A stretch of 64,000 nt of DNA from Agrobacterium fabrum str. C58 (GTDB taxonomy: Bacteria; Pseudomonadota; Alphaproteobacteria; Rhizobiales; Rhizobiaceae). How positions within the stretch are numbered: position 1 is the stretch's first letter; each line of letters begins with the position of its first letter. Shown in pieces: positions 44,951-54,060 of the stretch. Where the stretch lies: the NCBI RefSeq assembly GCF_000092025.1, contig NC_003062.2, forward strand, positions 2,451,001-2,515,000, read 5' to 3'. Below the pieces are notes generated by a model. It was not told the origin of the DNA. It worked only from the letters and a program-made list of their open reading frames with translations, and made no database searches. A program made the position numbers and the translations under genes.

Positions 44951-47275
44951 GTGCTGCCGGCCTATACGACTTACGCCCTTTACAATCGCAATATGGAATC
45001 GTCGCTGAAACGCGTCGCGAATGATCCGATCATATCGCGCGACGCCAAATATTACGCCGACAATATCGGCAAGGTAAAAAGCCTTGACGCGTTTCTGAAA
45101 GACTACAAGCTCTATTCTTACGCCATGAAAGCCCATGGCCTGGAAGAGATGACCTATGCAACCGCCTTCATGAAGAAGGTGCTGGAAAGCAATCTCAAGG
45201 ATCCGAACAGTTTCGTTAACAAGCTGAAAGACACCCGCTACCGCGACTTCGCGGCAGCGTTTGATTTCGGTACGATCAAGACTGAAAAAACGGTTCAGAC
45301 CAAGTCTCAACAGGACCGGCTGGTTACCGCCTATCATGACACAGACAAGCAACGGAACGAAGAACAGAAGGAAGAAACGCGTTATTACAACATTGTCATC
45401 GATAAGGTTGGCCAGGTGGATGACATTTTCAAAAATACGCGACTGCGGAATTATGTTTTCAAATCCTTCGGCATCGATCCCCAAACTTTCGACTACCAAC
45501 ATCTGAAAGGTGTTCTAACCAGCGATATCAGTAAGGCCGACAGCTACGTCAACAGCACCTATAAACCGCTGCTCGAAGAGTGGCAGGCCAAAATTGCCGA
45601 TCTGCGCGACCAGCGTACAAAAATCCCTTCGACCGACAAAACGTCTCTCGAAAAAAACGATTATCTGATCAACCAGTATAACAAGCGTATCAATGGGGCC
45701 GCCAAGTTGTTCGAGCTGGCGGCAACGTTTAATTTCCGCGCCGACGGCCTTGTGAATGACGGCACGAAAGCGCAGACGGCTGTTCAGAAGCGGCTGACCA
45801 ATGAAAACTATGTTCTGGCAAATCCCCGCGTCACGCAGACCGGCGCGATTCTAAACCGCGATTTTTTCGTGCAGGCGATGAAAGACGTAACGGATGCCGG
45901 ACAGCTGACCGCCAATTCACGTCTGCGAACAATGTTGATCGTCGCCTTCAATCTTGAGGACAACAGCGGTACCGATCAGAAAATCCAGTGGGCTCTTCGG
46001 GAAAACCCCGCAGACCCACAGAGCGGACTTTATAGGGAAAAGGACAAAGGCTTCATCGATCTGGCGAAGGCCTTTAATTTTGGCACGGATGGCAAGGTCG
46101 CGGCCGGAAAAGCGGTCCAGAGCGATGGTCAGCTCAGCACGATAATGAACCTCTACTTCAGCCGATACGACGACAAGCAGGAGGCAGCGGATGAAAAGAC
46201 AATCAAGGATTACAGGCGCTACATCGGCCTCACTAAAAACCTTGATGACTTTCTGTCGGCGGCACCGGCAGCGGTTGCCATTCGCAACTTCGCGCTGAAG
46301 GCGTTCAACATCGGCACTGAGGAAAGCTCCACGTTCAAGTTGAAAAAGGTCTTCACCAGCGACCTGTCGAACCCCAAAAGCTATGTGTACACCCTGAAGG
46401 ACGATCGCTTTCTGCGGCTTGCCAAGGCTTTCAATTTTGATGCACAGGGCAAGATCGGCTCGCCGCGTTTCGCACAGGCAGAGAACGAAATAGCCCGTAT
46501 CTCGCGAAATTATCTGAAAGAAGTCACCCGGTGGGACAAGGATAAAAAGATCAGGGAGAAGGGAGAGAAGGAAGTCGGTTATTATCGCGAGAAAATGGGG
46601 ACTTTGGAGACAGCCGATCAATTGCTCGCTGACCGGCGCCTGCTGGACTTCATGCTGGTTGCCGAGCGTATCGATCCGAAATCCATCACGACCGACTACC
46701 TGAAGAAGATTTTCAAATCCGACCTCAAGGACCCCAAAAGCTTCGCCAATACGGAAAAAGACCCTCGTTTTCGCGCTCTTGCCGGCTCCTTCAACTTCGA
46801 TGCCAAGGGAAATATCAGCGCAACAACCCGTCAGCCCATCCAGAACAATCGTAGCCTCATGGAAACGCGGGACAAGTATGTTCGACAGAAACTGGAGGAG
46901 CGGGCCGGAGAAGAAAATTCCGGTGTTCGGCTCGCGCTTTATTTCAAGCGGATGGCCGGCGGCATTTCCAGCGCTTATGACATATTGGCAGACAAGGCGC
47001 TGTCCGAAGTGACCCGCACAGCTCTTGGAATTCCCGCAGAAACGGCAAATGCCAAGGTTGATGCGCAGGCGAAGATGATCGAGAAAAGGCTGAAGATAAA
47101 GGATCTGCAGGATCCGAAAAAAGTCGAGAAACTGGTCAATCGTTTTCTCATGACATTCGAAGCGAATAATTCCGGTTCCGACCCGCGCATCGCTCTGTTC
47201 CGGCAGGGAAGCGCATCCATCAGTGGCAACACACTGGCCACTCTGGCGCAACTGCGCAGCGGACGCAGGGGCTGA
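44951..47275 (+). CDS. Large DUF1217 protein with six repeat modules
   Basis: 774 residues made of about six divergent copies of a ~110-130 residue module. Module cores begin near residues 34, 143, 290, 420, 543 and 663; each runs YY-x5-KVxxLDxxLxDxRLxxYxLKAFGI, then LKxVxxSDLxDPxSFVNxxxDxRFxxLAxAFNF. This pattern is DUF1217, met in rhizobial proteins, some of them beside flagellar genes. There is no clear signal peptide or membrane helix; it is helical and charged. Start is GTG 44951 with GGAGG five bases before. It lies alone between telA and the gra cluster. Codon use is less GC-rich than neighbours and the upstream region is AT-rich, hinting at separate ancestry. The function is unknown. 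Confidence 0.85.
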   Translation: MLPAYTTYALYNRNMESSLKRVANDPIISRDAKYYADNIGKVKSLDAFLKDYKLYSYAMKAHGLEEMTYATAFMKKVLESNLKDPNSFVNKLKDTRYRDFAAAFDFGTIKTEKTVQTKSQQDRLVTAYHDTDKQRNEEQKEETRYYNIVIDKVGQVDDIFKNTRLRNYVFKSFGIDPQTFDYQHLKGVLTSDISKADSYVNSTYKPLLEEWQAKIADLRDQRTKIPSTDKTSLEKNDYLINQYNKRINGAAKLFELAATFNFRADGLVNDGTKAQTAVQKRLTNENYVLANPRVTQTGAILNRDFFVQAMKDVTDAGQLTANSRLRTMLIVAFNLEDNSGTDQKIQWALRENPADPQSGLYREKDKGFIDLAKAFNFGTDGKVAAGKAVQSDGQLSTIMNLYFSRYDDKQEAADEKTIKDYRRYIGLTKNLDDFLSAAPAAVAIRNFALKAFNIGTEESSTFKLKKVFTSDLSNPKSYVYTLKDDRFLRLAKAFNFDAQGKIGSPRFAQAENEIARISRNYLKEVTRWDKDKKIREKGEKEVGYYREKMGTLETADQLLADRRLLDFMLVAERIDPKSITTDYLKKIFKSDLKDPKSFANTEKDPRFRALAGSFNFDAKGNISATTRQPIQNNRSLMETRDKYVRQKLEERAGEENSGVRLALYFKRMAGGISSAYDILADKALSEVTRTALGIPAETANAKVDAQAKMIEKRLKIKDLQDPKKVEKLVNRFLMTFEANNSGSDPRIALFRQGSASISGNTLATLAQLRSGRRG

Positions 47276-47321
47276 CGGATTGTTTTTCTGAGACCGCATG
47301 TCCTGCCGCATTAGGTTTGCG

Positions 47322-47351
47322 ATGGCCGCAGGTTCACGATCCTGCGGCCAT
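47322..47351. terminator. Hairpin between convergent DUF1217 and graK genes
   Basis: Perfect 11-bp stem ATGGCCGCAGG / CCTGCGGCCAT with an 8-base loop, no T run. It lies in the 85-base space between the two convergent stop codons and may serve both. Confidence 0.6.
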
Positions 47352-47360
47352 AGCCTGTTA

Positions 47361-48647
47361 TCAAACCCGTGCGTCGCCCGATGTGCGGTAAAGCAGGGTC
47401 AACACTGTGAGCATCAGCCCAACGACCGCGACCGAGCCAAAAATGTAGAAATTCCACTCCGGCGCCAGACCCCTTTGCAGCACCAGGCCGCCGATCATCG
47501 GCCCAGCAATGCCGCCAAGCCGCCCGACCGCCAGCGAAAAGCCGAGACCAGTGCCTCGAATATGGACGGGATAAAGCCGTCCTACCAGGACATTGGCGAG
47601 AATCTGCGTTCCGATGGTTCCGGCACCCGCAAGCGCCACGAAAACATAAAGAAGCGGTCCCTTGTTGGCAGTCAGGGCGAAGATCGATGCGGCGCCGACG
47701 GCAAACAGGATCGCCACCACCACCTTGACGTTGCCCTTATCCGCAAAGCGTCCACCGATAAGGATGCCGATGGCGGCGCCGACATTGAGCATGACGGAAA
47801 AGCTGAGCGCCGAACTGATGTCATAACCCATCTTGTTCATGATGGTGGGCAACCAGTTGACCATGCCGAAGGTGAGCAGCAGCGAGCAGAAGTGAATGCC
47901 CCAGGCATTCAGCGTCGAAGCCAGCCGGCCTTCGGAAAACAACGCGCCGACGCCACCCTTCTGCATTTTTGCATGGGGTACGATGCGTTGCAGACCATAA
48001 CTGTCGCAAATGCCGTCGGCCTCCGCCTGCCGGCCTTTGCTCGCCAGCCACTCCGGCGATTCCGGCAGGAAGCGCATGAAGATCGGCAGCAGGATGAGCG
48101 GCAGGCCGCCGATCAGCATCAATGGCCGCCAGCCATAACTCTCCAGAAGTAGCATGCCCAGGATGCCGGAAATGATGCCGCCGATGAGATAACCGAGGAA
48201 GGACAGGGAATTGGCCTGCGCCCTGCGTTGCGGCGGCGAAAACTCCAGCACCAGCGCAGTAACCGTCGGCAACAGCGCGCCAAGTCCGAGGCCGGCAAAA
48301 AAGCGGGTGATTTCGAAGGCGAGAAAGTTCGGCGTCATGGCCGAGGCGATCATCATCGCCGAAAATCCGGCGAGGCTTAAGAGAACCACCTTCCGGCGGC
48401 CGATACGGTCGGCCATGGTGCCGGCAAACAGTGCGCCGAGCAGCATGCCCACCAGCGTCAAGGCGGCGGCGCGCCCGACCATGGCCGGGTTAAGCGCCCA
48501 GGTGCTTTCTTTCAGCAGCGCCGGGGCGACCGCGCCATAAACGACCAGGTCGTACCCGTCGAACATGATCATCAGGCCGCATGTCGCGATGACGCCAGCC
48601 GGGTTCTTCGTCCGCACTGAAGCGGCGCTCAGATAATTCGTGGACAT
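47361..48647 (-). CDS. graK: Aromatic acid:H+ symporter (gamma-resorcylate transporter)
   Basis: Major facilitator of the AAHS family, 428 residues, 12 predicted helices. Family marks are FDGYDLVVYGAVAP in TM1 (the acidic DGYD motif), GTMADRIGRRKVVLLS between TM2 and TM3, and PESPEWLASKGR after TM6. ATG 48647 is chosen with GGGAGG six bases upstream; a longer frame to 48794 runs through the operator. It closes the graDAFCBEK order known from Rhizobium sp. MTP-10005 and should import 2,6-dihydroxybenzoate. A 220-base gap with its own operator suggests a separate promoter. Confidence 0.9.
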   Translation of the reverse strand: MSTNYLSAASVRTKNPAGVIATCGLMIMFDGYDLVVYGAVAPALLKESTWALNPAMVGRAAALTLVGMLLGALFAGTMADRIGRRKVVLLSLAGFSAMMIASAMTPNFLAFEITRFFAGLGLGALLPTVTALVLEFSPPQRRAQANSLSFLGYLIGGIISGILGMLLLESYGWRPLMLIGGLPLILLPIFMRFLPESPEWLASKGRQAEADGICDSYGLQRIVPHAKMQKGGVGALFSEGRLASTLNAWGIHFCSLLLTFGMVNWLPTIMNKMGYDISSALSFSVMLNVGAAIGILIGGRFADKGNVKVVVAILFAVGAASIFALTANKGPLLYVFVALAGAGTIGTQILANVLVGRLYPVHIRGTGLGFSLAVGRLGGIAGPMIGGLVLQRGLAPEWNFYIFGSVAVVGLMLTVLTLLYRTSGDARV

Positions 48648-48807
48648 ATTCCTCCCTTTCACGCACGAACGCGCCATCCGGTATGGATCAGCGTCTCCCC
48701 GTCCCTGCATTATCCTCCGTGAGTGTCCGGCGGGCTCCACCCTGATATGTGCCTTGCTCCTGTCAAGCCACACGTCGCCGATATCACTCGCCATAAATTA
48801 AATGTTG

Positions 48808-48828
48808 CATTTGCAAAAATTGCAAATG
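48808..48828. promoter_or_regulatory. GraR-type operator upstream of graK
   Basis: CATTTGCA-AAAAT-TGCAAATG, a perfect 8+8 inverted repeat about 160 bases before the graK start. The same half-sites occur at 54033-54060 between graR and graD. This is the best candidate for a MarR-type (GraR) binding site controlling graK. Confidence 0.7.
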
Positions 48829-48867
48829 AAATATTGATAGAAGCCAATCGCCCTGCGATGGCTGAAA

Positions 48868-49206
48868 TCAGCGGGATTCCAGCCCGGAAATCATCGATAA
48901 CGTCGGCGTCCAGTTCAAAATACGAATGCGATTATAGACCCCGTGAACAACGAAGGGATCGGCGTCGCTGAAGGCGATGACATCCTCAAGAGAATGCGCC
49001 TCGGCGATGATGAGCGCCGCGGGCGGACCACCGTCACCAGCGCTCATCGGACCGGACACCAGGATACGAAACCCCTCGGGCTTCGCTTCGCCATTGCGCA
49101 AATGGGCCTTGTGCGCCTCCAACTGCGCCACCCGCTGCTCCGTCGCATTGGGATCGCTTTCGGCAAACCGCACGTAAAGCCGGGATTGATCGCTGCCGCC
49201 GTTCAT
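48868..49206 (-). CDS. graE: YciI-family protein of the gra cluster
   Basis: Small ferredoxin-like-fold protein of 112 residues with the YciI pattern: LYVRFAESDPNATEQRVAQLEAHKAHL at the start, a central RILVSGPM, and the C-terminal SLEDVIAFSDADPFVVHGVYNRIRILNW with the conserved His and Asp-Pro-Phe. Its ATG overlaps the graB stop by four bases. YciI proteins often act as small lyases or dehalogenase-like enzymes in aromatic pathways; its step here is not established. Confidence 0.85.
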   Translation of the reverse strand: MNGGSDQSRLYVRFAESDPNATEQRVAQLEAHKAHLRNGEAKPEGFRILVSGPMSAGDGGPPAALIIAEAHSLEDVIAFSDADPFVVHGVYNRIRILNWTPTLSMISGLESR

Positions 49207-50090
49207 CGGGCAAGCACGAAATCGTGGTTCACGGACCAGAACCAGTCGCCGGCAAAACCAAGCTCCTGCGCCTTCTCTCGATCCTCCACCCGGTCAAAAT
49301 TCGCCAGCAGGCTTTCCTTCACGCCGAACACCGCGTCAGACCGGATATAGGGATCGTCGGGATCAAAAATATGGGTAACGAGCGTGGTGAAGCTCTCGGC
49401 CGAAACGATGTAGTGCAGATGCGCCGGGCGGTATGGATGCCGCCCCATCGCCCGCAACAGCCGCCCCACTGGGCCGTCATCCGGTATCGGGTAATATTTG
49501 GGTTTCGCAGCCCGGAACCAGTATCGCCCATCCTCGCCGGTAACAAAAACGCCGCGCAGGTTGAAATCGGGCTGGATGCCCTTCTGCTGCACGTCATAAA
49601 AGCCTTCGTCATTGGCCTGCCAGACATCAATCCGTGCGCCGGCGACCGGCGCGCCTTCGGTATCGAGAATGCGGCCGGTGACGACCATGTCCTCACCCTT
49701 GCCATCGAGACAGATGTTCGCGCCCATCGGCATTTCCGGCGCATCGGCGACATGGAAGGGGCCAAGCACGGTGGATTCCGACGCGCCGCTCGGTTTGCGG
49801 TGATTGATGGCATCGACCAGCATGGAGACACCGAGAATATCGGAAAACAGGATCCATTCCTGCCGCCACTCGTTGCAGATCTGGCCGACCTCGGTGAGGA
49901 AATGAATGGCCTTCATCCACTCCTCCTCGGTCGGCTCGATTTCTTTCACCGCCTCATGCAGCTTGCGGGTCACGACCGCCATGATCTCCTTCAGACGCGG
50001 ATCGTCACAATCGCGCATGCGGGCAATCACGGTTTCGGCCGAGCGTTCCTCGACGAAATAGCCGTCGTCACTGGTCATCTTAATATCCAT
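49203..50090 (-). CDS. graB: Hydroxyquinol 1,2-dioxygenase
   Basis: Intradiol ring-cleaving non-heme Fe(III) enzyme, converting hydroxyquinol to maleylacetate. The 295 residues have an N-terminal helical dimerisation domain (LTEVGQICNEWRQEWILFSDILGVSML) and a catalytic beta domain with VLGPFHVADAPEMPMGANI, RIDVWQANDEGFYDVQQKG, the Tyr ligands around KYYPIPDDGPVG, and the His ligands in HPYRPAHLHYIVSA. ATG 50090 has GGGAGGAG upstream. It is preceded by graC and followed by graE in the same operon. Confidence 0.94.
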   Translation of the reverse strand: MDIKMTSDDGYFVEERSAETVIARMRDCDDPRLKEIMAVVTRKLHEAVKEIEPTEEEWMKAIHFLTEVGQICNEWRQEWILFSDILGVSMLVDAINHRKPSGASESTVLGPFHVADAPEMPMGANICLDGKGEDMVVTGRILDTEGAPVAGARIDVWQANDEGFYDVQQKGIQPDFNLRGVFVTGEDGRYWFRAAKPKYYPIPDDGPVGRLLRAMGRHPYRPAHLHYIVSAESFTTLVTHIFDPDDPYIRSDAVFGVKESLLANFDRVEDREKAQELGFAGDWFWSVNHDFVLAR

Positions 50091-50102
50091 AGTCTCCTCC
50101 CA

Positions 50103-51158
50103 TCACGCTGGCCGCGCGCCCTCGAAGGCGCGCTGCAGCAGGTCGCGGATCGCGGTTTTTTCAATCGGCCGCGGGCACCAGTAAGGATTGGCCGTCGCAA
50201 GCTCGGCCATGGGATCGAGATCGTCAGCCCCAACGCCAAGGGCCGCCAGGCTCGAAGGTGCGCCGAGCCGCGCAGCAAAATCGAAAAGTCCCGCCCCGGC
50301 CCGGCCGCCAACCAGCGCAGCCAATGGCGCGAGCAAATTCGGCGCGGCCTCTTCCACATAAGCGATGGTGTGCGGCAGAAGCACCGCATGGGTTTCCGCA
50401 TGCGGCAGATCGAGACTACCGCCCAGCGTGTGGCAAAGCTTGTGATGCAGCGACATGCCGACCGCACCCAGCACGGTGCCGCAGAGCCACGCGCCATAAA
50501 GTGCCGTTTCACGCGCGCCGATATCGTGTGGCGCCTGCCGAACGACTGGAAGCGCTTCGATCATTGCCCGCAGCCCTTCCACCGCCATCATGCTGGCGAT
50601 GGGGTTGCGATCCCGCGCATAAAGCGCTTCCGCCGCATGGGCCATGGCGTTGAGCCCGCTCGTCATGCTGATGGCGACAGGCAGCCCGAGGGTCAGTTCC
50701 GCATCATAGATCACCACCTCCGGCAGGATCTCCGGCCCGCGCATGGTGGTTTTCACACCATTCTCCGTCTGGCCGAGAATGGGTGTGACTTCCGAGCCGG
50801 CATAGGTCGTGGGTATGACGATTTGCGCCGCATCGGTACGCAGCGCAATCGCCTTGCCGAGACCGGTGGTGGAACCGCCACCCAAAGAGACGACACAATC
50901 CGCACCCGCAGCGCGATAGGCCTCAACCGCCGTTTTCGTCACTTCGACCGGTGTATGCATAGCGGCTTCGGAAAAGACGCCCGCCGCGAGCCGACCAAGC
51001 CTGGACGCCAGCGCCTCGGCGTCGCCCTTTTGTTGCGGCGTGGACAGCACCAGCGCCCGCGACAGGCCTAGGCGGCGGATTTCCTCCGCCACATCAGCCG
51101 AACTGCCCGCCGAAAAGACGATGCGGGCGGGCGCAGCCATATAGACGAAAGGCTGCAT
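50103..51158 (-). CDS. graC: Maleylacetate reductase
   Basis: Iron-containing alcohol dehydrogenase-fold enzyme that reduces maleylacetate to beta-ketoadipate, joining ring cleavage to central metabolism. The 351 residues show SLGGGSTTGLGKAIALR (NAD-binding, about 95-111), PTTYAGSEVTPILGQTENG, GLNAMAHAAEALYARDRNP, and LHHKLCHTLGGSLDLPHAETHAV, where the His residues correspond to the metal site of the fold. It begins three bases after the graF stop and precedes graB by 12 bases. Confidence 0.94.
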   Translation of the reverse strand: MQPFVYMAAPARIVFSAGSSADVAEEIRRLGLSRALVLSTPQQKGDAEALASRLGRLAAGVFSEAAMHTPVEVTKTAVEAYRAAGADCVVSLGGGSTTGLGKAIALRTDAAQIVIPTTYAGSEVTPILGQTENGVKTTMRGPEILPEVVIYDAELTLGLPVAISMTSGLNAMAHAAEALYARDRNPIASMMAVEGLRAMIEALPVVRQAPHDIGARETALYGAWLCGTVLGAVGMSLHHKLCHTLGGSLDLPHAETHAVLLPHTIAYVEEAAPNLLAPLAALVGGRAGAGLFDFAARLGAPSSLAALGVGADDLDPMAELATANPYWCPRPIEKTAIRDLLQRAFEGARPA

Positions 51159-51161
51159 GGT

Positions 51162-52145
51162 TCAGCGCCCGTCAAGCTTGAACAGGCGGCGCGCATTGGT
51201 GCGGCCGATCTTCACCCGGTCGGCCTCGGCAATGCTCGTCGCATGGAACCAGTCGGAGGCATGATCGATATTTTCGAAGGGCCAGTCGGTGGAGAACAGG
51301 ATGCGATCCGCACCGATTTCCAGAATGGCATCGATCAACGTCTGGGTGCGGAAATTGCCCGAGGTGGTGATGTGGAAGTTTTCGTTGAAATAATCCACGA
51401 AACGGCGCTTGGCCGGATAACGCGGCGGCAGCTTCACCCAGGCATTGCGATGGTCGATACGCCACATCATGTAGGGCAGCCCCTCGCCCATATGGCCGAG
51501 AATGATGTCGAGGCGCGGATGCTCATCGAACAGGCCCGATGCCATGAGGCGCAGAGCATGGACAGCCGTTTCCTGCGCAAAGGCCCAGGTGGGGCCGAGC
51601 AGCCAGGGATGGCCGTCATAGATGCGCGAATCCTGCGGCAGCGGATTGCGCGGATGCAGGTAAAACGGCACGTCGAGCTTTTCGACCTCACCCCAGAAGG
51701 GGCGATATTGCGGCAGGTCGTAATAAAGCGGGGTCTGGCCGTCGCCCTCCTGGCTGAAACCGTTGACGAGCGCGCCGACGAAACCGAGATCGTTGACGCA
51801 GCGCCGCAATTCCTGCGTCGCCGCATCCGGGTCCTGCAAAGGCAGCGCGGCGAAGGCGAGAAACCGATCCGGCCGCTTGGCGCATTCTTCGGCCAGCGCG
51901 TCATTGGCGCGCCGCGCGATCTCGATTGCCTTGGTCTTGTCGGGAATGGCCTGCACCGCCGGGGCATTCAGCGACAGGATCATGGTCTCGATGCCATGCG
52001 CATCCATCAGCTTCAGGCGCGTATCCTGAATGTCGAGCAGGCGGTGCTGCAGTTCCGTCCAGCAATCGCCGGGCACGAAACCGGCCGAATCTTGAAGTGT
52101 TTCCGGGATTGCGAAATGCTCCTCGAGAGCGACCTTGCCTTGCAT
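51162..52145 (-). CDS. graF: Gamma-resorcylate (2,6-dihydroxybenzoate) decarboxylase
   Basis: Non-oxidative decarboxylase of the amidohydrolase superfamily, turning gamma-resorcylate into resorcinol. The 327 residues equal the Rhizobium enzyme in length and keep its metal and catalytic residues at the same numbers: Glu8 and His10 in ALEEHF, His164 in FYLHPRNPLP, His218 in ILGHMGEG, and Asp287 in FSTDWPFENID. Start is ATG 52145. It lies between graA and graC, so the operon covers decarboxylation, hydroxylation, ring cleavage and reduction. Confidence 0.96.
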   Translation of the reverse strand: MQGKVALEEHFAIPETLQDSAGFVPGDCWTELQHRLLDIQDTRLKLMDAHGIETMILSLNAPAVQAIPDKTKAIEIARRANDALAEECAKRPDRFLAFAALPLQDPDAATQELRRCVNDLGFVGALVNGFSQEGDGQTPLYYDLPQYRPFWGEVEKLDVPFYLHPRNPLPQDSRIYDGHPWLLGPTWAFAQETAVHALRLMASGLFDEHPRLDIILGHMGEGLPYMMWRIDHRNAWVKLPPRYPAKRRFVDYFNENFHITTSGNFRTQTLIDAILEIGADRILFSTDWPFENIDHASDWFHATSIAEADRVKIGRTNARRLFKLDGR

Positions 52146-52191
52146 GTAGTTTCCTCCAAATTTCGCTGTTGGTTTGCCGCCTCAGTGGCGA

Positions 52192-53421
52192 TCAGTATTG
52201 GCCCTTGGGTTCGAGGCCGAGCATGCTCTGGCCAATCATGGTGCCGACGGCATCCCAGTTCATGCTGATGTGACGGCCGACCGCATTGGCATCCCGCCAG
52301 GCGCGCTGCACGGGGTTCGCCAGATCGAGCCCGACGCCACCGGTGGAATCATTCAGCGCCTGCACGGCACGCAATGAGAGGGACACGGCAAAGGACTGGC
52401 CGCGACGGCTCAGAAGGCGATCATCCACGGTAAATTCCGCGCGGCCTTCGATCCGGGCCTGTGCCAGCGCCTGAGCGCGCGAGACGTCGCGCAGCAGGAT
52501 TTCGCAGGCCGCATCGACACTTGCCGCCGCTTCCGCGACGCGCAGCTGGATGGTCGGGAATTCCGCCATGCGGTTATTGCCACCCGCCACCGCGCCGCGC
52601 GTGACCCGACCGCCGACATGATCGACATAGGCGGCAAGCGCCCCCTTGGCCGCGCCGACACCGGCCGCCGCAAGACAGGAGGGAATGCCGGTCAGAAGCG
52701 GCATGTTGAACAGGCTCTCTTCCGCATAATATCGTCCACCGGGCGTGCAGCCGCTGGTGGCGTCCGGAAAGGTCAAGACCCGGTGTTCGGGAACGAAGAC
52801 GTCATCGAGAACCAGCGTCTTCGATCCCGTGCCGGCCAGCCCCACAACATGCCAGGTGTCTTCAACGACATATTGGCTGGCGGGAACGAGCAGAAAGGCG
52901 GGAACCGGCTTCCCTTCACCCTTCGGCGGCAGAATGGCGGCGCAGAGAGACCATTGTGCGTTCTCGCAGCCAGAAGCAAAGGCCCATTTGCCGCTGAGGC
53001 GATAACCGCCATCGGCAGCCTCCGCCATCTTCACCGGCGCATAGGAACCGCACAGCAGCGCATCGGGATTTTCACCCCAGACATCGGCCTGCGCCTCTTC
53101 TGGAAACATCGCCAGCAGCCATTGATGGGCAGAGAGCAGGCCGGCGACCCAGCCCGTCGACGCACAGGCCGCCGAAAGCTCGATATTGGCTTCCACCAGC
53201 TCGGCAAAATCGCCACCCTTGCCGTTGAAGGCGCGGGGCTTGACGATGTCGAAATAACCGATGCCACGCAGCGCCTCTATATGGCTGGCAGGTACGCGCC
53301 GCGCCTCCTCCGTCTGCCTGGCGCTGGAGCGGAAGAGATCGGCTATGCCGGCAACGCGGCTGGCGAGGCGGACATGCGGGTTCGTTTGCACCGGCAGCGG
53401 CGCATGGCTCATGTCGTTCAT
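52192..53421 (-). CDS. graA: Resorcinol hydroxylase, oxygenase component
   Basis: FADH2-dependent monooxygenase of the acyl-CoA dehydrogenase fold (HpaH/HsaA-like group D), converting resorcinol to hydroxyquinol with reduced flavin from GraD. The 409 residues include ARRVPASHIEALRGIGYFDIVKP, ACASTGWVAGLLSAHQW, GGYRLSGKWAFASGCENAQW, and the C-terminal helical RRGQSFAVSLSLRAVQALNDSTGG. ATG 53421 is chosen (AAGGAG seven bases before), giving a 37-base gap to graD; a longer reading would overlap graD extensively. Confidence 0.94.
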   Translation of the reverse strand: MNDMSHAPLPVQTNPHVRLASRVAGIADLFRSSARQTEEARRVPASHIEALRGIGYFDIVKPRAFNGKGGDFAELVEANIELSAACASTGWVAGLLSAHQWLLAMFPEEAQADVWGENPDALLCGSYAPVKMAEAADGGYRLSGKWAFASGCENAQWSLCAAILPPKGEGKPVPAFLLVPASQYVVEDTWHVVGLAGTGSKTLVLDDVFVPEHRVLTFPDATSGCTPGGRYYAEESLFNMPLLTGIPSCLAAAGVGAAKGALAAYVDHVGGRVTRGAVAGGNNRMAEFPTIQLRVAEAAASVDAACEILLRDVSRAQALAQARIEGRAEFTVDDRLLSRRGQSFAVSLSLRAVQALNDSTGGVGLDLANPVQRAWRDANAVGRHISMNWDAVGTMIGQSMLGLEPKGQY

Positions 53422-53458
53422 GATTGTCTCCTTGCGGGAATGATCTGAGCGCTGAAAT

Positions 53459-53998
53459 TCAGACGGGTTCGTGCGCGGGGCTTGCGGCGCAATATTGGGC
53501 ATTTTCGTAAAGCAGCGGCCGTGTGGTCTCGCTGACATCGGCCGAAACCACCTGTCCGATGAAGACGGTATGGGTTCCATAGGGCATGGCCGCAACCCGG
53601 CGGCAGGCGATGGCGGCATGGGCCGTCGGCAGGTAAAGAACGCCATTATCGTGGCGTTGCCAACTGCCGTCACGGAAACGCTCCTCCGGCGGCAGCTTGC
53701 CGCTGAAGCCATCCGAAAGCGCGATCTGATCCTGCGTCAGCACGTTGACGATGAAATCGGGCCGGCACAGCAGCAATTCATGCAGCAGGGTACGATTATT
53801 CAGGCAGACCAGCAGAGACGGCGGCTCCATCGAAACCGAGGTGACGGCTGTCACCGTCATGCCATGGTCGCGCTGATCACCGGCGGCGCAGGCGGTAATG
53901 ACCGTCACGGTTGCCGGAAAACGGCGCATCGTCGAACGGAAATTCTGGCCGACGCCTTCAGGCGCTAGGCCGCTCAGGCCAAACAATGCTGATGTCAT
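53459..53998 (-). CDS. graD: Resorcinol hydroxylase, flavin reductase component
   Basis: Short-chain flavin reductase of 179 residues supplying reduced flavin to GraA. It shows the split-barrel pattern FPATVTVITACAAGD, HGMTVTAVTSVSMEPPSLLVCLN, DFIVNVLTQDQIALS and YGTHTVFIGQVVSA. GGGAGG lies six bases before ATG 53998. It heads the graDAFCBE operon and is divergent from graR across the operator region. Confidence 0.93.
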   Translation of the reverse strand: MTSALFGLSGLAPEGVGQNFRSTMRRFPATVTVITACAAGDQRDHGMTVTAVTSVSMEPPSLLVCLNNRTLLHELLLCRPDFIVNVLTQDQIALSDGFSGKLPPEERFRDGSWQRHDNGVLYLPTAHAAIACRRVAAMPYGTHTVFIGQVVSADVSETTRPLLYENAQYCAASPAHEPV

Positions 53999-54032
53999 GA
54001 GATCCTCCCAAATCCTGAAATCTTTTTATTTT

Positions 54033-54060
54033 CATTTGCAACATTTGTCAATGCAAATGT
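54033..54060. promoter_or_regulatory. GraR-type operator between graD and graR
   Basis: CATTTGCA (54033-54040) and TGCAAATG (54052-54059) form one inverted repeat, and ACATTTG-TCAATG-CAAATGT (54041-54060) a second overlapping perfect one. The graK site at 48808 has the same half-sites. It lies 34-62 bases upstream of the graD start, where a MarR repressor could block graD and its own gene. Confidence 0.7.

Noticed and set aside
45917..47311. Open frame of 464 codons opposite the DUF1217 gene
   Set aside because: The plus-strand product has a periodic repeat pattern and a good ribosome-binding site; the antisense frame has neither.
49224..51071. Open frame of 615 codons on the plus strand across graB and graC
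   Set aside because: Both opposite-strand genes have catalytic motifs and operon spacing; the plus-strand frame is a high-GC shadow with Arg/His/Pro-rich, motif-free translation.
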